A DNA stretch of 64,000 bases from Amphibalanus amphitrite (Eukaryota > Arthropoda > Thecostraca > Balanomorpha > Balanidae), in contig NW_024881540.1 in assembly GCF_019059575.1 (NCBI RefSeq), positions 682,001-746,000 on the forward strand, read 5' to 3'. Both the position numbers and the translations under genes were made by a program. How positions within the stretch are numbered: the first letter of the stretch is position 1; every line of letters starts with the position of its first letter. Shown one piece after another: positions 13,401 through 25,400 of the stretch. The notes beneath the pieces were generated by a model. It was not told the origin of the DNA. It did no database searches and worked only from the letters and a program-made list of their open reading frames with translations.

Positions 13401-16400
13401 TGTAATCTGATTATAGGCGAGATCGTACAACGGCCGGATCATTGTCCAATTCTGAGTTGCTCCACGAATTGTTAGTCTGGCCGCAATTAAGTCGTGTGGC
13501 CAGTTTCTTAAGCAGCTTAGAAATTCCATGTTTATTCTCATTGTGGTTCTTCATTTGCATTCACTCGTTGGTTACAAATATCCAGCAGTCAGGGTTTCCT
13601 TTCTTTGATGTTTTTATTCCTTATGGTCACTAGTTCTTTATTCAAAAGTTCACTTGCGCCTTTGTTTGATTCGCTGGGCGTACGAGGGGCACGACAGAAT
13701 TTTTTACATTTCCTTTTTTGTCCTTGTCTTGTCATGCGAAGATACCCGCGCTTTCAACTCGCGTCCCGTGCCCGACAGCCGACTCTATGGGCTCTCTGCT
13801 GGCGTACGACGTGCTGTCTGCCGGCGGGGACGAGGACGACCACCTGGCGCCGCCCCCCTCGCCGGGCGTGTCCACGTTCGCGGCGTGTCCGAGCGGCGAG
13901 CTGCGCCCCGAGCCGGGCCTGGGCGGCGCGGCCACCACCGACACTGAGTATGGTGAGAAGCAGCGACAAACTCACAAGCATACGCACATACACCATAGGC
14001 TGCGGACACCACCGACACCGAGTATGGTGAGTAGCAGCGACTGACAAACACACACACACATATATATTTACACCGGTAAAACGCCTTTTGGGCGAAGAAC
14101 GAGCGAGCGAGATTGTGAGCCCTGCACGTGCGGAAGGGCGAGATGGTGCTTCCAACGGGCTTCCGCAAAGCACCCTTCTAACTGGTCGCTAGCGGTGTGC
14201 CAAATTTGAACGCAATCGGCCCAGCCGTTCCTGAGATCTGGAAGCGGCATTCTGCACGTGCGCACGTGCAAACGGGTCCAAAATGACTTTTGCACGGCAC
14301 CCTACTAACTGGTCCCCAACCGTGTACCAAATTTGAGCGCAATCGGCCCAGCCGTTCTCGAGATCTGGAACCCTGCACGTGCGCACGTGCAGTAGCACCC
14401 TAACCGCAACATATGGGAATGCATTGCGTGGTGGGTGCCTACTTGTATGCCAAGTTTCAGCGAAATCGCCCCAGTAATTACCAAGTTACTGAAATGGGAA
14501 CAAATTTGGCACCTCTTATTGTTGTATTTTGCACGTGCACTGGGGGTGACCCACATGCATCGAGAGTATCCTATTTTGGGTAGAAGGGATGCTGCTACCC
14601 TATAAAAATTACCGCAAGTCAATCGCCCAAGCGGCTGCTGAGATATGAGCCTTTCAAAATCACTACTTTTGCAAAACAGCTTGAACACCCTTGGCTTTTC
14701 ACGTGGCACGTACGCCACGACGGTCACTGAGATGTATCAAAAGTAGTCAATTACGGGGTAGAAGGGATGGGGCTACCCAACAAAAAAGACCGCAGGGCAA
14801 TCGGTCCAGCGGTTGCTGAGATCTAAGCCTCTCAAAAGCGTTACAGGCCGGGCCGGGCCGGGCCGCTCATACTGAGATTTTTCCGTTATATTGAAAAGAC
14901 TCACTTCGCTCGCTGCGCTCGCTCGCTCGTAACCAGTCCGTCGCGGCGGATCCCGTATAACGATTTATTCTTTCTCTGCACCTTCCCCACTCAATTACAC
15001 CGAATTTTACGTCCTTATTATATGGGCTTGTTATCAATGCCATGCGAACAAAAAAAAAAAAAAAACGACTTCGCGTATTTAATAGTGAAGGCTCAACCGG
15101 CTTATGGGCATTTGACGTGATCTCAACTTGTTGCTTATCTGAGAAGCTATTCTGTCCCGTTTGTTTTGTGAATTCCATTTAACTATAATCTCGTAGCCGG
15201 ATTTCGCGTCGACTTACTAAGTTCTATTAATAGACGATATGAATGCCGTCAAAGGTCAAGGCAGACAAGAATTAACGTTAGTGAGCGCATTGTTCTGGAG
15301 TCGCTAGACAAACGACGGGACAGTGAGGGGAAACTCCTCGGGCATAGAGCATTGAAGACGAGGAAAGTCATTTGTAATGTAAAGAGCGAGAGTGAAAAAT
15401 TTGTACGTTGGTTTCTAGAATGGTAAGTTTTACCAGTTTTACTGACTTTCATTCTCAGCCCAAGGTACAGGTCTCGCGAGATTAAGCGGTAGGTTTTGCA
15501 CTTTTACATTTCCGGTTATATCTCAGAAACTAATCGATCTACGACGAAGCTATTTTACACGATCATGGCCGGCTTGTTACCCAACAAGTCGATCGCATCC
15601 TCAACGCTTAAAAGCTTAAGACGACGAAGATATAGCCTGAAGTACGCTAAATTTTCTAGGTGCAAAACCTACTGCTAAAACCCGCGAGACCTGTACATTT
15701 CTTTATAAATGATGCGCAGACCATCTCTGCATTTATCTAGCTCGGTCTCAGGTGATAAGTATTGGATTCGCAACGTGCTTTGTGGGAAGTCGCTAGTCTA
15801 ATTTGCATTTCGTGTCCGAATCTAAAATATAATCTAACAGTTTTGAACCGACTGTGTGCTACCACTCCACGATGTCTGAGTGCGACTGCGTCTTCATGCG
15901 ACAGCGACTGGGCTGCAGATGTGAAATGGTCCAGATTCATCGCAATGATTAACATCTCATCGCTTAGCCCTAAATCAAAAGCGGATCAATCATACGGAGC
16001 TTGTGTTCGCAGTAACACAATAACATTGCATTTTCGGAATCCTCCATTAGCGTTTACCGGCGAAACTGCGCGCAAGCCACGTCTCGACCACAAGCGATCT
16101 CGGATTCACCGAATTACCTATCCGCATCAAACAGACTACCCGGCATCCATAGGCGATAATTCTTGTTGCGACAGATTCTGACTGTCCGTAGTAGATCTTT
16201 TGCCGTCATAATGTGACTGCTTGTAGATGATCTTTACCACACACTCTAACTGCCAATAGCTGCTTTTATGCCGTCAGACTGTCGTTGGCATTGTCGTCAC
16301 TGTCGTGGGCGATCTTGTGCTTCATATTCTGACTCAGTAGCTGACCTTTTGCCATCAGACTCTGACTGTCCGTCGAGGGAGCCTCGGGAGCTGCGCCGCT

Positions 16401-19400
16401 GCAAGTCTGACGTCCCAGCTCGGCCGGCCGCTGCCGGCGAGGCCGGAGCCGCGCGAACCCTCTCCGATAGCGAGCCGATCACACGCCACCTGTCTCCGCG
16501 CCGGCCCTCGGGATGCAGGTGGGTGGGCGGGTGCAACTGCCGGCCGTCGGGCTGCAGGTGGGTAGTCTGGTACAGTCGCCGGCCCTCGGGCTGCAGGTGG
16601 GTGCCTGGGTAGTCTGGTACAGTTGCCGGCCCTCGGGCTTCTTCTTCTTCTTCTGTTGTCCGGCGATTCCGGCGGGCCGATCATCGAGCCTCCGGCAGGA
16701 GGCCAGTCCTCCTGAAGAACCTCAGCACCGCGTCCGGGTCCTCTTGTAGCACCGTCAGTGTCGGGGTGTGGCCGAGGAGCGCAGACCGCGCCGCCTGGTA
16801 TTTCGGGCATTCACAGACCACGTGTTCCGTGTCCTCCGGCACGCCACACTCGGGACACAGGCCGTCGGTGTCCGGCCTGTTCCATCTGGCTAGTGTGGCT
16901 TGGAGCAGTGGACAGCGGTTCGCTCGCAGCTGATGGAGCAGAACCTGGTCCCGTCTGGCCCATTCACTCTCATACTTCAGGCAGCGCCCGTCCGTCGCTC
17001 TCCGGTGTGCGTGCTCCGGGGGCACGGTGGTGTGGTACGTGCCAGACCATTTCTTCCAGCACACACCACGGATGGCCACTTTCGCCGACGGGAGGTCGAT
17101 CTTGGCCGTTTCTTGGGGGAGGGTCCTTCCGGTGTTTGCAGCCTGGTCTGCCTGCTCATTTCCCGCGATGTTTGCGTGGCCAGGGATCCAGACGATTTGC
17201 ACGTTCACTTTTCTGCGACTGAAATGGTTCAGGCCTGTCCATATCTCGGTAAGGGTTTCTGGGGCGGGCCCTCTGGTACCCTGTTTGAGGAAGGTTACCA
17301 GTGAGAGTGAGTCGGTGCACAGGCGGGTCGTCTTGACTTCCTTTGGGGCTCCCGCTGCGTCCCTCACAGCTGCCAGGAAAGCCACTTGCTCGGCCCGGTA
17401 CGAGCTTGACCACTTGCCGGCCGGTACGCTCCAGGTCGCGTTGCCTCGGCCTTGCTCGATGCGGACAACTCCCCCTCCGCCAACTCCAAACCCCTTCTCC
17501 GTGGAACCGTCAGTGTAGTAGGTTGAGTCCGTGGGCGGCAGGGATTCCAGGACGCGCTCCGCTGCCGCTCGCCTTCTTTCCGGTGGATCATGTCTGGAGG
17601 TGGTGTCACCAGATTCCGTGTGGAAGCTGATCCTTCCTTTCCCCATCGACAGCCACGGGGGGCGCGGTTGCAGGGACATTGCCTCCCTCTCCGTCTCCTC
17701 GAGCAGCGCTTCCTTCGCGATCTTGGTCGCTTCTTCGCGCCAGGTCTGCCGGTTCACGAGCCGCTTCCTCATCTTCCTGGTGACCGTCTGTCGGGCCGGG
17801 ACGCTGTCAGGGAGACGGATGACCCTCTCTCGCAGGATCGCGCCTTGTTCTTCAGCCAGAGAAGAGATGCTCCGGATGTTGGCCTCCGCCATCACCACCC
17901 TCGTCCTCGTGCCGGCGGGGCAGCCCGTGATGATTCGGGCTCCGGCGGCCGCGACCTGGTCCATCTTCTCCCTGTTCGTCTTCCGGCTCAGCGACATGTA
18001 CGCCGCGCTTCCATACAGCGCTACGGGTTGGATGAACTGGCAGTACATCCTTCGCAGGGTTACTGAGCTGCAACCCCACGTGGTTCCCGCCAGAGCCTTG
18101 GTGACTTGCAGTCGCTTTGCCAGCTTGCCCTTCAGCTGCTGTACATGCTGGGTGAAAGACAGTTGGGTATCGAAGACGACTCCCAGCACCGTGACTTCGC
18201 TGGTTTGCTGTATGATCGTGTCCCCCAGACAGATGTCCACCTTTTTCTTTGAGTTTACTTCGTGTACGTTGGAGGTGAATAAGATTGTCTTGGTTTTGGT
18301 GGCGCTGATTGTCATGTTCCAGGCGTAGGCCCATTCCTCTACTTCGTCCATTGCCGCCTGCACCTTGGCCTGGGCTGTGGGGACGCTGCTGTCACTGGCG
18401 TAGATGATCAGGTCGTCTGCGTACATGCCGATCTGCACGTCGTGCCGCCGCAGCACTGGTGCCAGGTCGTTGATGTAGCAGAGCCACAGGAGCGGTGAGA
18501 TCACTCCTCCCTGCGGCAGGCCCTCCCGCATCTTCACCTCTGCGGATGCCGTCTCGTCCCATGCCACCCTGGCTCTTCGATCTGCCAGGAAGTTCCTGAT
18601 CCACCTCATCATACATGGTGGAACATCCATGTCCGTCATCTTGTAGAGCAGACTGGTTTTGTTGACACGGTCGTACGCGGCAGTCATGTCTACAGCCACC
18701 AGGACTGTTCTCTTGGTGGGCTTCGCTTCCATGGCATCCATGATATCTTGGCCGAGTCGGGCGATCTGCTCCTCTGTGCACCGGCCGGATCTGAAGCCCG
18801 CCTGTTCTGGAACGAGGGTACCATTCGCTTCGAGCAGGTACGCCAGTCGGCCCTGGAGGAGGCGTTCGGCCAGTTTGCAGATGCAGCTGGTGAGGCTGAT
18901 GGGGCGGTACGACGACGGCTGTTCCGGGGGTTTCCCGTTCTTGTGAATCGGTATGATCTTGGCTCTGCGCCAGGCGGTGGGCACCTCTCCCGATGCTAGA
19001 CTCTTGTTCAGCACTCTGAGGAGCGTCTTCCTGCCCGCCGTGCTGAGTTCCTTCAGCATCTGTGGCATCACTCCGTCCGGGCCGGGGGCACCTGTTTTCA
19101 TGTGAGACAGGGCCACTTCCAGCTCCGTCAGGCTGTAGGGACGGCAGACTTTGCCCCGGCAGTTTGGGTGTTGCTTGCATGGTTGGGCTACCGCCTTGTT
19201 CACCGCCTGTCGTCTGGCCTTCTGGTGGTCTCTGAGTTCCTGGTTTGAGGCTGAGTATTGTGATTGGCTGACTTGGGCATAGTGTTTAGCCATGACATCT
19301 GCTTTTTCCTTCGCTGTTTTTGCAGATCTTCTGTGCACTTTCAGGATAGCTGTCGATCCCTGCTTCTTCCCGCGTCCATCCATCGCCTTGATTGTGGAGT

Positions 19401-22400
19401 AGAGGCGCGAGTTGTCTGTCGCCGCGTCCATCTTCTCGCATTCGCGGGCCCATGCGTTCAGCTTTGCACGTTTTACAACTTGTTTCGCTTGTGCGGTTTT
19501 CTCTGTGCATTGTGCCATCAGATCTTCGTTTCCAGGGTCTCTCCTCAGGGCGTCTCGGGCTTCCCTTCTTTGCTGCACGGCTTCTTCGGCTTCTTCACAC
19601 CACCATGCTTTCGCGTCCACCAGGCCCTCGGGCTGCAGGTGGGTGGGTGGGTGCAGTCGCCGGCCCTCGGGATGCAGGTGGGTAGTCTGGGTGGGCGGGT
19701 GCAGTCGCCGGCCCTCGGGCTGCAGGTGGGTAGTCTGATATAACTGTTGTTTTATCACTGGCTGCTGGTAGGTCTGATCAAGGCAGTGGCTGTAGGGTCA
19801 TCAGAGCTGGCACAGCCGCCGACTCTAGCCAGACTATCACATCGTCACATTTACAAGAATATTATACTGTTTTCATCAGAGTGCGTTGGTGAATACTGTT
19901 GGGTTTTGGGTTCCACCGTTAAAAAGTATCAGGATATAATCTCAGTTTTGATTCTTAAGACTAAGTGGCTCGAGTTCCAAAGTGGCGCCGGGCACCTAAC
20001 GATGTGTTTCGGTTACAGCGATCACCACTGGCGACTCGAGTTCGACGTCACCGACCTGTTCATGTTCGGTGCACCGCTCGGACTGGTGCTGGCCAGTCGG
20101 CGAATGTATCTGCCCGAGGAGAACAGAGGTACGGCCAACCAGCCAGACGGGGACATCGCTGTTTGTGTGGTTGTGAGGAGTCATCGGGAGCAAATATGCA
20201 ACAGGGGACGAGGAACACTTTTGATTTGGGCTGAGAATGGGACATCGCCGAAGTCGCCCGCTAAGATTTTATGACTGAATTCACGATTTAACTCAACATT
20301 CATTTCCTATAACACACGCCTGACTGTTTTTATGATTCTTTGGGTTACTTTAAGTGGGTTTGGTTGAATGACTTGGCACATTTATTTGAATTAGCTCATC
20401 TTTCTCCGGCAGTGCCGCCTCGTCCGGCGTGTCACAATGTGTACAACCTGTTCCACCCGACTAACCCGGTGGCGTGCCGGCTGGAGCCGCTGCTGTGCTC
20501 CCGGTTCGCTGCAGTGCCGCCGGCGACTGTGTGTCGGTACCACAAGTACCCGCTGGGCGACGGACAGCCCACCCACCTCCGTGAGTCGCTGCGGGCAGAG
20601 GCGGACTTTGGAGGCTCTGTTAACAGTCCTATTGTGACAAGCGAATGGAATAATCCTGCAGCACTAGTTGTGTCAAATAAACAAATTGTTTCCGGAAGTA
20701 GTTCGAGTTTTCTTTTTTGTTAAATGGTTGTCCTAATGTTCAATCAACCCTCTCAATACTATGTCTTAAAATTTAACCCGGCCCTTTTCCCCCCACCACA
20801 GTGGAGTTTGTTCAGAGCAATATGCAGCTGCTGGGTGAGCCGTCTGGCGGCGAGGAGCGGCGCGCCGGCGGCGTGTTCCGGCGCGAGTCGGCCGCCTCCG
20901 TCCTCTCCACCATGTCCGGTCTGGACACACTACACCTGCACACCGTCAACCACATGGTGCAGCGGTGGTGGGGCAGCAAGCGCATCGACTACGCGCTCTA
21001 CTGCCCCGAGGGTCTCGCCAGCTTCCCGGCCCAGGTGCTGCCGCATCTGTTTCACGCCAGCTACTGGGAGAGCCAGGACGCCATCGCCTTCATTCTGAGA
21101 AATGTGAGAGACAATATGTGGTATGGTCGTGATGTAGGAGAGCACTTAAGTCAAATGTGTATAGAAGTGTCGAAAGTTGGCCTTCTGTCTTCCGTCCGAC
21201 GAATTGCGAAGAAAGGGTGCAGCGAAGTAGATTTTGCTTATCTTTTAAATAAGGGCATGTGTCTCTTTTCAAAATTTATATCCACTCCCTCCCTCTCCCC
21301 TCTCCTGCTCCCCTCCTGCTCTCCCACCAGCTGCTCTCCCATTTCCTCCCCTCTCCCAGTCCTTCATCTTCCTCTCGCTCTCTTCCACTGGACTAGGCAT
21401 CAGCATGTCGATCAGGCGTTGGCACTGCGCTGACTCGGTGAGCGATACCGCGCGTCATGTATCTGCCCGTGTGCCGGCAGCTGTTGGGTGGCGATCAGCA
21501 CAGCGCCGGCGGCGACAGCCGCGACGGCGCTGCCGGTGCCCTGTTCTCCCCGGCTCAGCCGCGCGAAAAGTGGATTCGGAAACGCACCTCGGTCAAAATC
21601 AAGAACGTGACACCCAACCACCGCGGCAACGACGTGGTCGTTTGCGAGGGTGTGCCGCAAGTGCTGACTGCGCGCTTCACCTACGGACCCATCGACATGG
21701 TCTCCCTGACCGGCGAGAAGGTGGGTCGACAGGAACGCTGAGTTACTTCGCTCTTTATCTTGGACATACAGGTCATGTAGCAGTGTCATAAAACATTTTC
21801 CTTGCAGGATCTTGAAGATCGTGATTTCCCTAGCTTATGGTCACCGATGACCTCTGAATTCCGGGCGCAATAAAATCACAACTCGTCATTTCCGACAGTG
21901 TTAGACATTACTTTCTACGTGTTATCACTAATTCTCTATCACAGGTGGACATTTATTACATGGCCGAGCCGCCGGGTGGCGACTGGCTGCTACTTGGCAC
22001 CGAGGTGTCCGACAAGAGTGGACGGGTGACCTTCACCATACCGGCGGCCAAGGCGCTCGGATACGGACTGTACCCCATCAAAATGGTCGTCAGGTGAATA
22101 GGAACAAAATACCAAGGGAACTTGCCATGACTTTCCACGACGGGCAGATCATGTCCAAATAAACCGTGATTAAAACCGTTCAGTTTATTGGTGATTAACC
22201 CGCGCCCGGCTGGGGGTCCTGGATTTCCACGCCCTGCTGGGGGTGGGGGGGGGTGTGTTTGAACACCCCCCCTTCTAACTCGGCTCCTGGGCCACGTAGC
22301 GATACGCGGAAGGCGGCGTTCGAAAGAGCGCCAAAAATAATGACGAAATCACTTCGGTCACTTTTTTGGTCAGGTCAAAGGTCAGATCACCAGAGGTCAT

Positions 22401-25400
22401 TGAAGGCAAAATTTCGCCGATTTTCAGGTCGAATGTCGACAATTTCCAGGAAGCCAACGCATAACTCGGGAACCAATAAAGCTACAGCGCCGCGGAAAAG
22501 CGCATTCGATAGCCCTATTAACGCCCTTTCTGAGTAATTCTCTCAGATTTGACCTAACGTCAACGGTTTTGCCTGCAGGGGGCAAAAACTGCAAAAATAG
22601 CCGATTTTTTTCGGACAGTTTTTCTACAATAACTTTTGACCCAAGCCTTGTACGAGCTTACTTTTACCGGCATCGTGTTCCTCTCGGCAAGACGCATCGA
22701 ATGAACTATAACTTGACCTTGAAAGGTCAACTTGAAAATTTGACCTCAGGTCAAGGTCATGACCTGACCGGAAAGGGTCATGTTGCATAGCAGTCGATCC
22801 GTATCGTCGAGCTGAGCACATCTAAGGCGTTTTCACCGCTCTAGCATGCCTCTATCAAAAGTTATTTGCGAAAATCTGTTAGACACCATTCGTGACCTGA
22901 GATGACCTCAGGGGCATAAATCAGTCGGGGAAACTATGGTAAAATCTGCTATTTTTAGCAGTCTGCTATTTTTAGCAGAAATCTGCTAAAAATGGGTACG
23001 CATGTGACGTCATCGTACCCAAATATAGCAGATTTGGGTACGGCCCCATACAAAAGCAGATCTGCACCCTAATTGAAGCAAATGCGCATCAAATGCCTGC
23101 CAGATTCATGATTAGAATAGTGCTGAGAATGTCCTCTGATATTTTTGTTCAGATCCGACTATTTTCAAATAATGAATTTGAAAATAGTCGAATCTGAACA
23201 AAAATAGCAGAGATCACTCTCAGCACTATTCTCATCATGAATCTGCCAGGCATTTGATGCGCATTTGCTTCAATTAGGGTGCAGATCTGCTTTTGTATGG
23301 GGCCGTACCCAAATCTGCTATATTTGGGTACGATGACGTCACATGCGTACCCATTTTTAGCAGATTTCTGCTAAAAATAGCAGACTGCTAAAAATAGCAG
23401 ATTTTACCATAGTTTCCCCGACTGAAATAGGGGTCACGGACACCATTTTCATGTTCAGTGTGTCTAAACCACTTGTAATTCAGTTTTTGGTAGTGTTTAT
23501 AATGTCTTTCGCCCAAAAGAGGCGCGTTTCAATTTTCTCCCATTGACTTATAATGGGGAGGTCGCAAAGTTGACCTGACCTTAGGTCACCGATATCAAAA
23601 TTCCGAGATATAAATTTGATAGATACTGTTACCCTTATCAATCGCTGAAAGTTTCAAAGTGATCGGTCACTCGGTGTAGCTATGGCAGACATTGAAACTT
23701 TTTATGAGGTGAGGTCACTTCAAGTGACCTGGTGACCTGACCTTGAATGACCTTGGTCTGAAATTCTCACAACATGTGTAGAATTTTTTAGATATTCGCA
23801 AAAAAAACAAGGGGGGGGGTGTTCAAACACCCCCTCCCCCAGCAGGGCGCGGGTTAAATGCTTCAGCTGAAGGACCTACGTTCAGTTGTAAACTCGGCTG
23901 TCTAGCAGGCTGTACGGCACGCGTTATTTGACACTGCACGTGCCTGTCTGCCAGGGGCGACCACACGTGGTGCGACTTCCAGCTGTGCGTGGTGCCGCCG
24001 CAGACCGAGTGCGTCGTGTTCAGTATCGACGGCTCGTTCACGGCCAGTATGTCTGTGACGGGACGCGACCCCAAGGTGCGCGCCTCATCCGTCGACGTCG
24101 TCAGGTCAGTGGAGAGAGGCGGCTGCACCTGTGTGGGATGTTAGCTGATAGTGAGTGTGGGTGTGAGAGGGGGCGAATGGATGGTTTCAACTGGTTTTGC
24201 TCAATGGATTCGCTTGCTGGCATTCAAAGCGGTGACACTAAAAATGGTATGCTCTCTTGCGTGCCAAATGCTCCCGGTCTGTTGCTTTTCCAGTCGGCAT
24301 TTCCAGCACTCTTGACTGAACGCAAACCGTTATATTTTTTAATACGAAAGCACAAACTTACATTTCTTCAGCTACAAGTTTTATTAATAAACCTGCTGCG
24401 TTATACCTTGCCAGTGATCAGACATAGGCCGCAGCGTCAACACGATCTTGGAAAACGCGTTACAAGTTTCTACTGACATATAGTACATATGCTGGTTTTG
24501 AGGTGGGTAGATTTGTCAACGGTAACGGTGTAACCATATATCCAACCAATATATCTGTGTGTAACCACTGCAGGTGATAATTCAATTGTTTATCCTCCTG
24601 TAATGGCAGGCACTGGCAGGAGCTGGGCTACCTGATCATCTACGTGACGGGCCGTCCGGACATGCAGCGGCGCAAGGTGCTCTCCTGGCTGTCGCAGCAC
24701 AACTTTCCGCACGGTCTGGTGTCGTTCGCCGACGGCCTGACCACCGAGCCGCTCAAACACAAGGCCGACTACCTGCGCCAGCTCGTCGAGGTGGGCACGT
24801 GACCTCGTGACCTCCGGGCTCCGCTGCGCTCGTTTCACCTCTGGTTCAGGATGAACACATCTCTAAGGTGCTTTCGGGTTTCTGTGCATGCATCTGTAGG
24901 AAGGTGTCGCCGATTAAAACTGAGTTAACGCTTTCATTTGTATCTGGTAATGAACACCTTTCGCAGTCTTTGTAATTGCTCAAAGCGGCTGCCAGGGTGT
25001 TTGAATTCTCCAGTTTGTTCCTTATTGGGTCATATTCGTGGCCTGACAAAATAATATCGCTACCATTGGTATCAAAACTACGACGTGTTCATAAACTGGC
25101 ATCATGCACATAATTCACGCATGCCCAATTATCCTAATGCACTTTAAATCCAACAGGCCAGCCTAACGTCACAATATGTTGACTTGACCTTATATGACCT
25201 AAAATGATCAAGGTAAATGCAGGGAAGGTTTTTCAAGCGGACCCTGAACTAAGCATAAATACGTTTTTTGTCCCTTTCTTCACAGTACCAGTTAAAATAG
25301 GTACACGTTTTGCAAGACCTTGCGGGACAAGCACAGCCTTGACAGACAGATACCAGGAACTGCCGCATGTCCATTGTCCAATGTCCATATTATCTGACCT

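Noticed and set aside
19623-19758. N-terminal 45 residues of the 1,025-codon RT frame
   Set aside because: This part is minisatellite sequence from the host gene. The LINE-derived protein begins after the junction at about 19622.
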